DNA of 64,000 bases from Thiothrix sp. (GCF_028714775.1 NZ_JAQTLS010000007.1:124001-188000), one strand, 5' to 3'. Numbered from the stretch's first letter, positions 37,781 to 46,502 are shown. A program made the numbers and translations. The notes: generated by a model not told the origin, from the letters alone.

Positions 37781-38464
37781 CTAACGTTCCCGCGCCAACA
37801 CCCCATCCGTAATCCGGTAAATGGTATCCATCCGGCTCGCCAATTGCAGGTCATGGGTGACGACCACAAACGCGGTTTTCAGCACATCGTTCAGACCTTG
37901 CATCAAGTTGAAGACATTTTCAGCAGTGTTTTGGTCGAGATTGCCGGTTGGTTCATCGGCTAACACCGCTTGCGGACGTGTGACCAACGCCCGCGCAATC
38001 GCCGCACGTTGGCGCTCACCGCCGGAAAGTTGCGCCGGTTTATGCTCCAAACGCTCCCCCAAACCCACTTTGTCTAGGATGCTGGCGGCTTGCTGGCTGG
38101 CATCCGCGACTTTTACACCCCGGATCAACAAGGGCATGGCAACATTTTCCAGCGCGGTGAATTCTGGCAGCAGATGATGGAACTGGTAAATGAAGCCCAT
38201 CGACTCGTTACGTAATATCCCACGTTCGGTGTCAGAAAGCTGATCCATGCGCTTGCCCAACACCTCCACATGCCCGCTGGAGGGTAAATCCAGCCCGCCC
38301 ATGATGTGCAGTAAGGTACTTTTACCGCTGCCGGAACTGCCCAAAATGGCAACCTTTTCACCGGCATGTACCTGCAAATCAACGCCGCGCAATACATGCA
38401 CATCCAAACGGCCTTCCTGAAAACGTTTCCCGACTTTTTCGCAGGAAATGATCACATTACTCAT
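37781..38464 (-). CDS. lolD: Lipoprotein-releasing ABC transporter ATPase LolD
   Basis: 227-residue ATPase that drives release of outer-membrane lipoproteins from the inner membrane to LolA. Walker A LGSSGSGKST, signature LSGGERQRAAIARAL, Walker B AVLADEPTGNLD and the LolD-typical H-loop VVVTHDLQLA are seen. I use ATG 38464, which gives MSNVIISCEKVGKRF and overlaps the permease stop by 8 bases. The partner permeases lie directly upstream. Confidence 0.95.
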   Translation of the reverse strand: MSNVIISCEKVGKRFQEGRLDVHVLRGVDLQVHAGEKVAILGSSGSGKSTLLHIMGGLDLPSSGHVEVLGKRMDQLSDTERGILRNESMGFIYQFHHLLPEFTALENVAMPLLIRGVKVADASQQAASILDKVGLGERLEHKPAQLSGGERQRAAIARALVTRPQAVLADEPTGNLDQNTAENVFNLMQGLNDVLKTAFVVVTHDLQLASRMDTIYRITDGVLARER

Positions 38465-39722
38465 AGCGCAGAGCCTCCGCAGGTTGGACTTTGGACGCAC
38501 GCCATGCCGGATAAAGCGTCGCCAGAATGGACATAAGCAGCGAACTGAAGGCAATCAACACCACATCGCTGACGTTAACGCGCGACTCCAGTTCACTAAT
38601 GAAATAAACATCGGAATTAATGAAATGGGTATCAAACAAACGTTCCAGCAACGGCACAATCACATCCAGATTAGCCGCCAACAATACCCCCAACACTACT
38701 CCAACGGCTGTACCAACCACGCCAATCAGCGTGCCTTGCACCATGAAAATTTTCATCACCCGCCCGGAAGACAAGCCCAGCGTGCGCAAGATGGCAATAT
38801 CACCTTCTTTATCTGTGACCACCATCACCAGCGTAGATACCAGATTGAATGCAGCTACCGCGACGATCAGCAGCAGGATAATGAACATCACCGACTTCTG
38901 TGACTGGATGGCTTTGAATTGGTTTTCGTTCAAATGCGTCCAATCGCTGACCCACATATCTGTCCACGTCTGCCCCATGCGGTCTAAAATGGCTTTGGCG
39001 GTTTTCGGTGCGAGGTATAGATCATCCAATTTCAAACGCAAGCCCGTAACTTCACCGCCCAGATCGAACGCGGTCATAGCATCATCCAGATGGATATAGG
39101 CAAACGAAGAATCGTATTGCTGCATGTCCACGCGGAAAATCGCGGCGATGCTGAAACGTTGCAACACCGGCAACTCACCCGTTTCCAACGCCCCTTCGGT
39201 CGGGCTGATCAAGGTCAGGGAATCGCCCACGTCAACTTTGAGTTCCCGCGCCAAGGTTGAACCAATGGCAATCTTGAAACTGCCCGATGTCAACGCCTGC
39301 ATATCGCCTTTGATGACGTGCTTGAAAACCGCACTGACTTGGCTTTCCAGTTCCGGTCGCACACCTTGCAACAGCGCACCACGAGCTTCATCACCCTGAT
39401 TCAGCATTGCGGGCTTTTCCACAAACGGGGAAACAGCTTTTACGTGCGGAAACTCCAACAACTTGCCGCGCACAGCCTGCCAATCCGCGACCGAAGCATC
39501 CGCTTCCGAGACTGTTACGTGGGCAAACATACCCAGCACACGCTCACGCATGGTCTGTTCAAAGCCATTCATCACCGACAGCACCGTGATCAGCACCAAT
39601 ACGCCAATCGCAATCCCAGTCATGGAGGCCAAAGAAATGAAAGAAATGAAATGCTTTTGCCGCCGCGCACGGGTATAGCGCCAGCCAACCGACAACTCCA
39701 GCGGGTGGAACAAACTATTCAT
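38457..39722 (-). CDS. lolE: Lipoprotein-releasing transporter membrane subunit LolE-like
   Basis: 421 residues from ATG 39722 (MNSLFHPLELSVGWRYTRAR); an extended frame to 39923 overlaps the upstream permease. Four membrane helices: one near residues 25-48 and three in the FtsX-like C-terminal domain (MFIILLLIVAVAAFNLVSTL, GTLIGVVGTAVGVVLGVLLA and the last near 385-405). The large periplasmic MacB-like domain separates them. Which of the two permeases is LolC and which LolE is by order only; it is a paralogue of the next gene. Confidence 0.88.
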   Translation of the reverse strand: MNSLFHPLELSVGWRYTRARRQKHFISFISLASMTGIAIGVLVLITVLSVMNGFEQTMRERVLGMFAHVTVSEADASVADWQAVRGKLLEFPHVKAVSPFVEKPAMLNQGDEARGALLQGVRPELESQVSAVFKHVIKGDMQALTSGSFKIAIGSTLARELKVDVGDSLTLISPTEGALETGELPVLQRFSIAAIFRVDMQQYDSSFAYIHLDDAMTAFDLGGEVTGLRLKLDDLYLAPKTAKAILDRMGQTWTDMWVSDWTHLNENQFKAIQSQKSVMFIILLLIVAVAAFNLVSTLVMVVTDKEGDIAILRTLGLSSGRVMKIFMVQGTLIGVVGTAVGVVLGVLLAANLDVIVPLLERLFDTHFINSDVYFISELESRVNVSDVVLIAFSSLLMSILATLYPAWRASKVQPAEALRYE

Positions 39723-40962
39723 AACGCAATGACTCCGCTGGCTGGATTTGGGCGGCACGCCGCGCCGGATAAACCGTTGCCAGCACCGATGCAACCAACG
39801 ATGCGATGGTAATCCACGCCACGTTTTCCCAACGCAAATCGGACGGGATTTCACTGATGTAGAACAAATCAGCGGAGAACACCTTGAAGCCAAAGGTTGC
39901 CTCCAGCCATGCCATGACCACACTGATATTGAGTGACAGCAATACGCCCAAGGTCACACCCACGACAGTGCCTACCACGCCGATAATGCTGCCTTGTATC
40001 ATGAAAATCCGCATCACACGCTGCCCTGACATGCCGAAGGTGCGCAGGATAGCAATGTCCGATTCCTTGTCATTCACCGCCATCATCAGCGATGCCACCA
40101 GATTGAACAACGCCACGCACACTACCAAGAACAGGATCATGGTCATGGCAATGCGTTCTGTTTTGACCGCACGGAACAGGCTGCCGTGTTCCTCACTCCA
40201 ATCTGTGACCTTGTAGGCGTCGCCCAATTCGGCTTGCAAATCTGCTTTCAAACTTTGCGCCGCAAACAAGTTATCCAGCTTCAGGCGGATACCACCGACA
40301 TCTTCACCCAAACGGAACAGGCGCGATGCATCCCCCAACTCAACAAATCCGGTCATGCCATCGTATTCAGGATGCCCAATCTGATAAATCCCCACCACGG
40401 TAAATCGGCGGATGCGCGGCAAAATCCCAGCAGGCGTCACCTGCACTTGCGGCACGATTACCGTTACCTTGTCACCAGGCATAACGCCCAAGCCTGAGGC
40501 GACTTCAACGCCCAAGACGATGCCGTATTCGTGCGGTTTGAGATTGAAGAAACTGCCATCCAACATACTGAAATCAACGTCACTGACCTGTCCCTGCTGC
40601 GCGGGGTCAACCCCGTTCAACATCACGGCACGCATCTTAGTGCCATTGGTCAGCATGACTTGTTTTTGTACGTAGGGAGCCGCACCAATAACATGCTTGG
40701 TGTTCCTTAGCCGCTCCATTTGCGCCGTCCAGTCGGAGAGTTGCCCATTTGTCCCCGAAACCGTGACATGCGCAACCACACCCAGTATCTTGTCCCTGAG
40801 TTCCTTTTCAAAACCGTTCATGATCGACAAAACAGTGATCAGCACCATAACGCCCAGCATGATGCCGAGCATCGAGGCGAACGAGATGAACGAGATGAAA
40901 CGGTTGCGCCGCCGTGAGTGCGTGTAACGCTGACCGATAAATAATTCGAGTGGTGTAAACAT
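39715..40962 (-). CDS. lolC: Lipoprotein-releasing transporter membrane subunit LolC-like
   Basis: 415 residues. MFTPLELFIGQRYTHSRRRN is the typical start of LolC/E proteins. It has one N-terminal helix, a periplasmic domain and three C-terminal helices (ILFLVVCVALFNLVASLMMA, GSIIGVVGTVVGVTLGVLL). It overlaps the second permease by 8 bases. The gene order here is C-E-D, whereas E. coli has C-D-E. It is the first gene of the Lol-thiL run. Confidence 0.88.
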   Translation of the reverse strand: MFTPLELFIGQRYTHSRRRNRFISFISFASMLGIMLGVMVLITVLSIMNGFEKELRDKILGVVAHVTVSGTNGQLSDWTAQMERLRNTKHVIGAAPYVQKQVMLTNGTKMRAVMLNGVDPAQQGQVSDVDFSMLDGSFFNLKPHEYGIVLGVEVASGLGVMPGDKVTVIVPQVQVTPAGILPRIRRFTVVGIYQIGHPEYDGMTGFVELGDASRLFRLGEDVGGIRLKLDNLFAAQSLKADLQAELGDAYKVTDWSEEHGSLFRAVKTERIAMTMILFLVVCVALFNLVASLMMAVNDKESDIAILRTFGMSGQRVMRIFMIQGSIIGVVGTVVGVTLGVLLSLNISVVMAWLEATFGFKVFSADLFYISEIPSDLRWENVAWITIASLVASVLATVYPARRAAQIQPAESLRYE

Positions 40963-41047
40963 GGCTGGCGATTGTACCGTGACAACAATAAAAACACAGC
41001 ATTAACTGATGAGTGTCATCTAATAAAATAAATACGGGAGATAAGAC

Positions 41048-41296
41048 ATGCGTCTATCCAAATGGTTTGCCGCTTTTTTACTTTGCGTGCCATTTTTTGT
41101 AACTTCTGCCTTTGCCGACTACCCCGACCGTGGCATGAAAATGAGTGCCGTCAAGGCGCAGTACGGAGCACCCTACTCCGTGCGCGTCTCCAAAGGCAAG
41201 GTCAAAAAGCAATGGCCACGCATTACGGTGTGGCATTATGGCAAATTTTCAGTGTACTTTGAACGCAATACCGTGCTGCATACGGTCGTGCGGTGA
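41048..41296 (+). CDS. Small exported BamE/SmpA-like protein
   Basis: 82 residues with a signal peptide (residues 1-23, ending AFA). The mature part GMKMSAVKAQYGAPYSVRVS followed by ITVWHYGKFSVYFERNTVLHTVV has the pattern of the small BamE/SmpA fold (a G-x-V-x-x-x-x-G-x-P helix, then a W-x-Y-x-x-F-x-V-x-F strand). No lipobox Cys is seen, so it is periplasmic rather than lipidated. The ATG is preceded by GGGAG. It ends 5 bases before the stop of the convergent ATP-grasp gene. Confidence 0.65.
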   Translation: MRLSKWFAAFLLCVPFFVTSAFADYPDRGMKMSAVKAQYGAPYSVRVSKGKVKKQWPRITVWHYGKFSVYFERNTVLHTVVR

Positions 41297-41301
41297 GAAT
41301 T

Positions 41302-42162
41302 TCAGGCCAGTAACCAATCCAGCATAGCTTCACACAATGCCCCATCGGCAGCTTGGTCGAAACCGGCAAACATGGGGTTGGTGTTGATTTCCAGAAATTG
41401 CAGCTTACCCCTGGCGGGGTCGGTTTTGAAGTCCGCTGCGGCAAAATCCAACCCCAAACAGTCGGACAGTTTGCCCATTTTGTCCTGAAGCTCGGCAGGC
41501 ACGGTGGTTTGTTCCAGCCGTGTGGTTGCTGAAGTGCGGTAATCCAGCGCATCTGAAACGACCCAAAACCCAAACCACGCATCCCCTACCCGGAACACGC
41601 GCATTTCCGGCTGCTGCAACTTACGCTGCACAATCTGCGGATGCGACAACGGAAATGCCCAGCCGGAAACTGCCAACTCCTCGCAATGCGCACCACCTGT
41701 CACGGGCTTACCGATCCAGTCGTGTGTCGCAGCCAGCCGATCCATCAACGTACCATCATTAGTAACGCCAGTATCCGCGATGTCCAACCCTACTGACAAA
41801 GCAAGGTGCAGCACATGCGGCTTGTTGACCCCGCCCCGCCCGAGGTAGAGGCGGTTGAATACCTTTACGTCTGGGGAAGCTAGCAACCAGCCTGCAACAG
41901 TAGCGTACCATTCGCGGGCAGCAATCTGATCCTGCGGATTATTGCTTTTCAAGTAGCCGAACACATCCTGACGGATGAACGCGGCCTTCGGTTTGATTTC
42001 CCGCTTACCGTCCACCAGCCGATGCGCCTTGATGTCCCAACGCAAACAGGGCAGCCCTGATTGCCCCGTCAACAAGGTGTCAACAGCTATCCCCATCCTT
42101 GCGGCATACCGGAGTAAGCGGAGAATCTGCAAATCGGCGTCACCGCCAGCGAGTAATAGCAT
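41302..42162 (-). CDS. ATP-grasp ligase, probable graspetide (omega-ester peptide) synthetase
   Basis: 286 residues. The central and C-terminal parts match the MvdC/MvdD-type ATP-grasp ligases that make side-chain esters or amides on a precursor peptide: AREWYATVAGWLLASPDVKV, NRLYLGRGGVNKPHVLHLAL, LDIADTGVTND and the metal-binding LDFAAADFKTD with LQFLEINTNPMF. The first 45 residues (MLLLAGGDADLQILRLLRYA) do not look like the usual MdnC start. It lies 33 bases after a precursor gene with TTxxxxEE cores, on the same strand, and AAGG stands 9 bases before ATG 42162. Predicted reaction: Glu carboxyl phosphorylation and ester closure to Thr hydroxyls. Function is inferred from the pair. Confidence 0.82.
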   Translation of the reverse strand: MLLLAGGDADLQILRLLRYAARMGIAVDTLLTGQSGLPCLRWDIKAHRLVDGKREIKPKAAFIRQDVFGYLKSNNPQDQIAAREWYATVAGWLLASPDVKVFNRLYLGRGGVNKPHVLHLALSVGLDIADTGVTNDGTLMDRLAATHDWIGKPVTGGAHCEELAVSGWAFPLSHPQIVQRKLQQPEMRVFRVGDAWFGFWVVSDALDYRTSATTRLEQTTVPAELQDKMGKLSDCLGLDFAAADFKTDPARGKLQFLEINTNPMFAGFDQAADGALCEAMLDWLLA

Positions 42163-42195
42163 CAGGGCTTACCTTGCTAAAACAAAGGGTTGTTA

Positions 42196-42651
42196 TTATT
42201 CCTCACCCAACGCCATGGTAGTAAATGTACCGGGTGGTAAGGGTTTGGGCAGCGGTGGATCACAGACGACAGGTGGTTTTGGCACGGGTGGATCGCAAAC
42301 CACTGGCGGCTTGGGTGGTTTTGGCTGGCATCCTGTCCCGCCATCTTCCTCACCCACCATCATAGTCGTAACATCCGTTGGCGGGCGCGGCTTAGGTTTT
42401 TCCGGTTTACAGCCCGTGCCGCCGTCTTCTTCACCCACCATCATGGTCGTAACATCGGTTGGCGGTTGCGGTTTAGGGCTGCAACCCTTGGAATGCTTAG
42501 TGTTGGCAATCAATTGCTGCATCAAATTTTGCACAGCTTCCATCTGTCCATGCAGCAGGTCAACCCCAGTACCACAGCCTCGGATTGAGTGCTTAGCGGT
42601 TTCCGTCTGGATGGGGCTGCAAGTGGGTCTGTTTTGCGAAATTCTATCCAT
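42196..42651 (-). CDS. Graspetide precursor with three TTxxxxEE cores (plesiocin-like)
   Basis: 151 residues. The leader (about 1-55) contains a helix VDLLHGQMEAVQNLMQQLIA. Three core motifs follow: TTMMVGEED (42450-42427), TTMMVGEED (42369-42346) and the terminal TTMALGEE (42222-42199). Cores 1 and 2 are 27 residues apart in near-identical units (DVTTMMVGEEDGGTGC); linkers are rich in Pro, Lys and Cys (PKPPVVCDPP twice). TTxxxxEE is the core of plesiocin-group graspetides, where Thr and Glu form two esters per hairpin. ATG 42651 is preceded by AGGAG at 9 bases; the gene ends in two stop codons. Six or more Cys may form disulfides, an unusual extra. No protease or transporter gene lies nearby. 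Confidence 0.85.
   Translation of the reverse strand: MDRISQNRPTCSPIQTETAKHSIRGCGTGVDLLHGQMEAVQNLMQQLIANTKHSKGCSPKPQPPTDVTTMMVGEEDGGTGCKPEKPKPRPPTDVTTMMVGEEDGGTGCQPKPPKPPVVCDPPVPKPPVVCDPPLPKPLPPGTFTTMALGEE
42346..42450 (-). repeat. 81-base direct repeat carrying graspetide cores 1 and 2
   Basis: The stretch encoding PPTDVTTMMVGEEDGGTGC occurs twice with a period of 81 bases and only a few third-position changes (for example AGT against GGT on the plus strand). It indicates core duplication within the precursor. Confidence 0.85.
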
Positions 42652-42741
42652 GAGGCATCACTCCTTAATCGCTTTTTGTCGATAACAAGCTGACGGCGAT
42701 CCTTCGCACATCAGCACTCCCAGAATACTCCGAAACGATCA

Positions 42742-42770
42742 ATAAAAGGCCAACATCCTGACGCGGGCAA
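42742..42770 (-). promoter_or_regulatory. Possible promoter of the graspetide operon
   Basis: On the minus strand TTGCCC (42770-42765) and TTTTAT (42747-42742) are 17 bases apart, each 4/6 to the sigma-70 consensus. It would give a leader of about 85 bases before the precursor. The 194-base gap also holds the aguA promoter on the other strand. Confidence 0.3.
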
Positions 42771-42845
42771 TGCTTTGTCCGACTGACGGCAAACCCTGCA
42801 ATCCGCTATACTCGCCAATTTCTTTAGGGTAGCCACGAAAATACT

Positions 42846-43874
42846 ATGGATACACGCAGCTTCCTTCCCGAATGGCATCCGCAATGGGGTGTCCTGCTCG
42901 CATGGCCCCATCCAGACACCGATTGGGCAGACAACCTCAATGAAGCAGAAACCTGTTACACCCAGATTGTGCAAGCCATCAGCCAGCGCGAAAACGTGCT
43001 GTTGCTCTGCCATGACGCGCAACATCAGGCGCATATCGAGGCGGTATTGGGCAAAACGGCGCAAGTGCATTTCGTGCAAATGCCTTACAACGACACATGG
43101 GCGCGGGATTTTGGCTTCATCACAGTCATGCGCGACGGCAAGCCGCTGCTGCTGGATTTCACCTTCAATGCATGGGGTGGGAAATTTGATGCGGAACTGG
43201 ATAATGCGGTGAATGCGCAACTGGCAACGCACCCACTGCTGACTGGCAACGCTCTGGAAACACACCCACTGGTCATGGAAGGCGGCAGCCTCGAAACCGA
43301 TGGGCAAGGCACATTACTGACCACTGAAATCTGCCTGCTCAACCCCAACCGCAACCCGACACTAGACCGCACCGCCATTGAAGCACTGTTACACGAATCG
43401 CTGGGGGTAGAACGCATCCTGTGGTTGGCGCACGGACATCTGGAAGGCGACGACACCGACGCGCACATTGACACTCTTGCCCGTTTTGCCGACCCGCAAA
43501 CTATCGTGTACATGAGTTGCGACGACCCGACAGATTCGCATTACGCTTCCCTGCAAGCGATGGAAGCCGAACTCAAGGCATTGCGCCAAGCTAATGGCGA
43601 ACCTTACCGCTTATTCCCGATTCCGCTGCCTGCGGGCATTTACGACGAAGGCCGTCGCCTGCCCGCCAGTTACGTCAATTTCCTGATCATCAATGGTGCG
43701 GTGCTGCTGCCCGTTTATGCGGATGAAAGCACTGACCCGCTTGCCATTGCCCAAATGCAAAGCGCTTTCCCCCAGCACCAAATCATCCCAATTGATTGCC
43801 GCGCCCTGATTGCACAGAACGGCAGCCTCCACTGTGTCACCATGCAAATCCCGCAAGAGGTCGTAAGCCAATGA
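42846..43874 (+). CDS. aguA: Agmatine deiminase
   Basis: Converts agmatine to N-carbamoylputrescine and ammonia in the cytoplasm. 342 residues of the PPAD fold; the catalytic Cys330 lies in NGSLHCVTMQIP, with the guanidinium-site segments NDTWARDFGFI (near 80-90) and WLAHGHLEGDDTDAH (near 195-210). It forms an ATGA overlap with aguB. Together they make putrescine from agmatine; no arginine decarboxylase is in the window. Confidence 0.93.
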   Translation: MDTRSFLPEWHPQWGVLLAWPHPDTDWADNLNEAETCYTQIVQAISQRENVLLLCHDAQHQAHIEAVLGKTAQVHFVQMPYNDTWARDFGFITVMRDGKPLLLDFTFNAWGGKFDAELDNAVNAQLATHPLLTGNALETHPLVMEGGSLETDGQGTLLTTEICLLNPNRNPTLDRTAIEALLHESLGVERILWLAHGHLEGDDTDAHIDTLARFADPQTIVYMSCDDPTDSHYASLQAMEAELKALRQANGEPYRLFPIPLPAGIYDEGRRLPASYVNFLIINGAVLLPVYADESTDPLAIAQMQSAFPQHQIIPIDCRALIAQNGSLHCVTMQIPQEVVSQ

Positions 43875-44758
43875 GCCGCAAACTGAAAGTCGCCGTTGTC
43901 CAGCACAGCAACAGCGCCGATTACCACGCCAATCTGGAAAAAAGCATCGCAGGCATACGCCGCGCCGCCGCCCAAGGTGCGCAACTGGTGATGTTGCAGG
44001 AATTACATACCGGCCTGTATTTCTGCCAAGTGGAAAACACTGACTACTTTGACCTTGCCGAAACCATTCCCGGCCCCAGCACCGATACGTTGGGGAAACT
44101 AGCAGCAGAATTAGGCATCGTGATCGTCTGTTCGCTGTTTGAAAAACGCGCTACTGGCCTGTACCACAATACCGCCGTGGTGTTGGATACCGATGGCAGC
44201 ATCGCGGGGAAATACCGCAAGATGCACATCCCCGATGACCCCGGTTACTACGAGAAATTCTATTTCACCCCCGGTGACTTGGGCTTTACGCCGATCAAAA
44301 CCAGCCTAGCCACCTTGGGCGTATTGGTTTGCTGGGATCAGTGGTATCCCGAGGCAGCGCGTTTAATGGCACTGGCTGGTGCGGAGCTGCTGCTCTACCC
44401 CACAGCCATTGGCTGGAACCCACAAGATACGGCGGAAGAGCAAGCCCGTCAGCGCGATGCATGGATTACCGTGCAGCGTTCACACGCCATTGCCAACAAC
44501 ATCCCAGTACTAAGCGCCAACCGCGTTGGCTTTGAAGGCGACCCCAGCGCACAGACCGCAGGCAGCCAATTCTGGGGGTCTAGCATGGTGGTCGGCTGGC
44601 AAGGTGAGTTGCTGGCGCAAGCTGACACTGCCAGCGAAACCGAGTTAGTGGTTGAACTGGACATGAGCCGTACTGAGCAAGTGCGCCGTTGGTGGCCCTA
44701 CTTGCGTGACCGGCGCATTGACGCTTATCAGGACATTACCCGCCGTTATCGGGATTAA
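43871..44758 (+). CDS. aguB: N-carbamoylputrescine amidase
   Basis: Nitrilase-superfamily enzyme that releases putrescine, CO2 and ammonia. 295 residues from ATG 43871. The catalytic triad is Glu44 (LQELHTGLYF), Lys117 (KYRKMHIPDD) and Cys154 (GVLVCWDQWYPEAA). The YFCQVE and YEKFYFTPGD segments are specific to this group. Translationally coupled to aguA. Confidence 0.94.
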   Translation: MSRKLKVAVVQHSNSADYHANLEKSIAGIRRAAAQGAQLVMLQELHTGLYFCQVENTDYFDLAETIPGPSTDTLGKLAAELGIVIVCSLFEKRATGLYHNTAVVLDTDGSIAGKYRKMHIPDDPGYYEKFYFTPGDLGFTPIKTSLATLGVLVCWDQWYPEAARLMALAGAELLLYPTAIGWNPQDTAEEQARQRDAWITVQRSHAIANNIPVLSANRVGFEGDPSAQTAGSQFWGSSMVVGWQGELLAQADTASETELVVELDMSRTEQVRRWWPYLRDRRIDAYQDITRRYRD

Positions 44759-44859
44759 TAGACCGCGCATCGGGCACTGCCATTATCTTTCCATCAAATG
44801 CATTTATGTGAACTAAGCTCTACCTATAGGTACGCTCAGTGAAAGTAAAGGGAAAGATA

Positions 44860-45195
44860 ATGGCCAATAAATACAAACTGACAATCATCACCGTGCTTGT
44901 CGTAGCGTGTATTTCCTCAAACACGTTTGCAATGTCCCGCACGCTTCACCTTGAGCGGCTCAGCCTACCTTCTGACAAACAGGCCGAACTCAGGCTCCCA
45001 TCAGAGCAGAATTCTTACATCGTCGCGTATAAACAGCTTGCCAAACTGTTCGGCTACAGCTTGTACCAACGGATGCTGGAAAACGACAATTTCCTTAAAA
45101 TACAGGAAATCGCATTAGGTCTTCTGGCGAATAAAGCTACAAAACGCTCTTCTCAAACTCGGCTTTCAGGATGCTGTAATGCCGCTCAAACATGA
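44860..45195 (+). CDS. Small secreted protein of unknown function
   Basis: 111 residues from ATG 44860 (GGGA at 7 bases upstream); a GTG seven codons earlier is possible. A signal peptide covers about residues 1-25 (LTIITVLVVACISSNTFA). The mature part has no recognised motif; it ends with CCNAAQT. Its last 59 bases overlap the convergent gene at 45137, so one of the two 3' ends may be mis-set. Confidence 0.5.
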   Translation: MANKYKLTIITVLVVACISSNTFAMSRTLHLERLSLPSDKQAELRLPSEQNSYIVAYKQLAKLFGYSLYQRMLENDNFLKIQEIALGLLANKATKRSSQTRLSGCCNAAQT

Positions 45196-45532
45196 GTTCC
45201 AGTTCGTCGATGATATGCGCTGCCGCTTTGCCGTGGATAACGTGCGCGGTCATTAAGCTGGAGGTTTCATTCAACAGGCGATCCCTGTCGACCATCGGGT
45301 AAGTGGCAGTCAAGCGCTTGATAGCTTTGACCACACTTTCTTGTTCGGGGCGGGGAATGGCTTCCGGTTGCGGAAATTCGGTCATGGTTTCGGTCACTTC
45401 CGACGGCGAAGTCGCAAGAAATTCCGCAAAACGCAGCAAGCTTGCCTGATCTTGCGGGTTCATGGTGCGGAATAACTTGCGTAGACGCTTTTCGTCGGCT
45501 GTGCCAGATTGTTGGGGTATACCGGGTAACAT
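45137..45532 (-). CDS. Conserved unknown helical protein
   Basis: 131 residues, cytoplasmic, mostly helical and acidic, with KLFRTMNPQDQASLLRFAEF near the start and HIIDELELMFERHY near the end. No family is recognised. GGAG lies 7 bases before ATG 45532. It is transcribed in the same direction as the LysR gene, 64 bases downstream of it. Confidence 0.55.
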   Translation of the reverse strand: MLPGIPQQSGTADEKRLRKLFRTMNPQDQASLLRFAEFLATSPSEVTETMTEFPQPEAIPRPEQESVVKAIKRLTATYPMVDRDRLLNETSSLMTAHVIHGKAAAHIIDELELMFERHYSILKAEFEKSVL

Positions 45533-45596
45533 GCTCGCTCCCTGATTTGTTGAGGCTAGGCTAAAAAATCAGGGCGCATCTTACCACAGCACGGCA

Positions 45597-46502
45597 TCAG
45601 TCCTTGGCATGTTTTTCACAGTAGCAACGGGCAAACTCCAGCAACTCTTCCATCGCCCGGACTTTGAACTTCTGGCGCTGGCGCACAAACGAGAAGTCGC
45701 GGGACAGTGGCGGATCAAGTGGAATGGATACCAGCGATCCCAGTTTCAGCTCTTTGGTAATGCTGGCGCTGGAAACAATGGTGACACCCATGCCAGCTTC
45801 CACCGCGCCCTTGACCGCTTCTGGGCTACCCAGCTCCAGACAGGTATTCATCGCGTGCTTGTCCATCCCCAAGCTGTAGAGGTAATCAAGGATGACCTCA
45901 CGTGTGCCTGAGCCTTCTTCGCGGCAAATGAAGGGGTAATCCATGATGTCTTTGAGCTTGATGCTATCGCGCTTAGCCAACTCGTGTTTAGGCGGGACAA
46001 TCAATACCAGTTCATCTTGACGGCAGACTTCCACCAGCAAGTTTTTGTTGTTGACCAGACCTTCCACCACACCCAAATCAATGATGTTATTTTCCACCAT
46101 CGACACGATCCCTTCGGTATTGGAAACGCGCAAGCGCAAGCGCACATCGGGATTTTTCGAGTTAAACTCACCCAGCAAGGCTGGCAGCATGTACTCAGAA
46201 ATGGTGGTGCTTGCCCCAATTGTCAGCGAGCCACTAATATCATCTGTCATTTCCCGGATGGCATTTTCCATTTCTGCGTATTGCTCAAAAATTTTCTCAG
46301 CATACTCAAAAACGATCCGGCCTGCTTCCGTTAGGGAAACACGGTTGTGGGTACGGTCAAACAAACGGGTATCAAACTGCTCCTCCAGTTGACGGATTTG
46401 GAACGTAACTGCGGGCTGCGTCATGTGCAGCACTTCCGCCGCTTTAGTAAAACTTAACAACCTAGCGACTGCGTGAAAGACTTGTAATCTTCTGTCCGAC
46501 AT
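45597..46502 (-). CDS. LysR-type transcriptional regulator
   Basis: 301 residues. The winged helix-turn-helix covers residues 1-60 (LLSFTKAAEVLHMTQPAVTF, RLFDRTHNRVSLTEAG), followed by the periplasmic-binding-like effector domain (SGSLTIGASTTISEYMLP, FICREEGSGTREVI). The effector part resembles CysB/CbbR-like regulators of the CysL (YwfK) branch. The target is not known; two dyads in the upstream 299-base gap are candidate sites. Confidence 0.9.
   Translation of the reverse strand: MSDRRLQVFHAVARLLSFTKAAEVLHMTQPAVTFQIRQLEEQFDTRLFDRTHNRVSLTEAGRIVFEYAEKIFEQYAEMENAIREMTDDISGSLTIGASTTISEYMLPALLGEFNSKNPDVRLRLRVSNTEGIVSMVENNIIDLGVVEGLVNNKNLLVEVCRQDELVLIVPPKHELAKRDSIKLKDIMDYPFICREEGSGTREVILDYLYSLGMDKHAMNTCLELGSPEAVKGAVEAGMGVTIVSSASITKELKLGSLVSIPLDPPLSRDFSFVRQRQKFKVRAMEELLEFARCYCEKHAKD

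Noticed and set aside
42196-42651. Reading the precursor as a microviridin or lasso-type peptide
   Set aside because: No TxKYPSD core or PFFARFL leader, and no lasso cyclase; TTxxxxEE cores fit the plesiocin group better.
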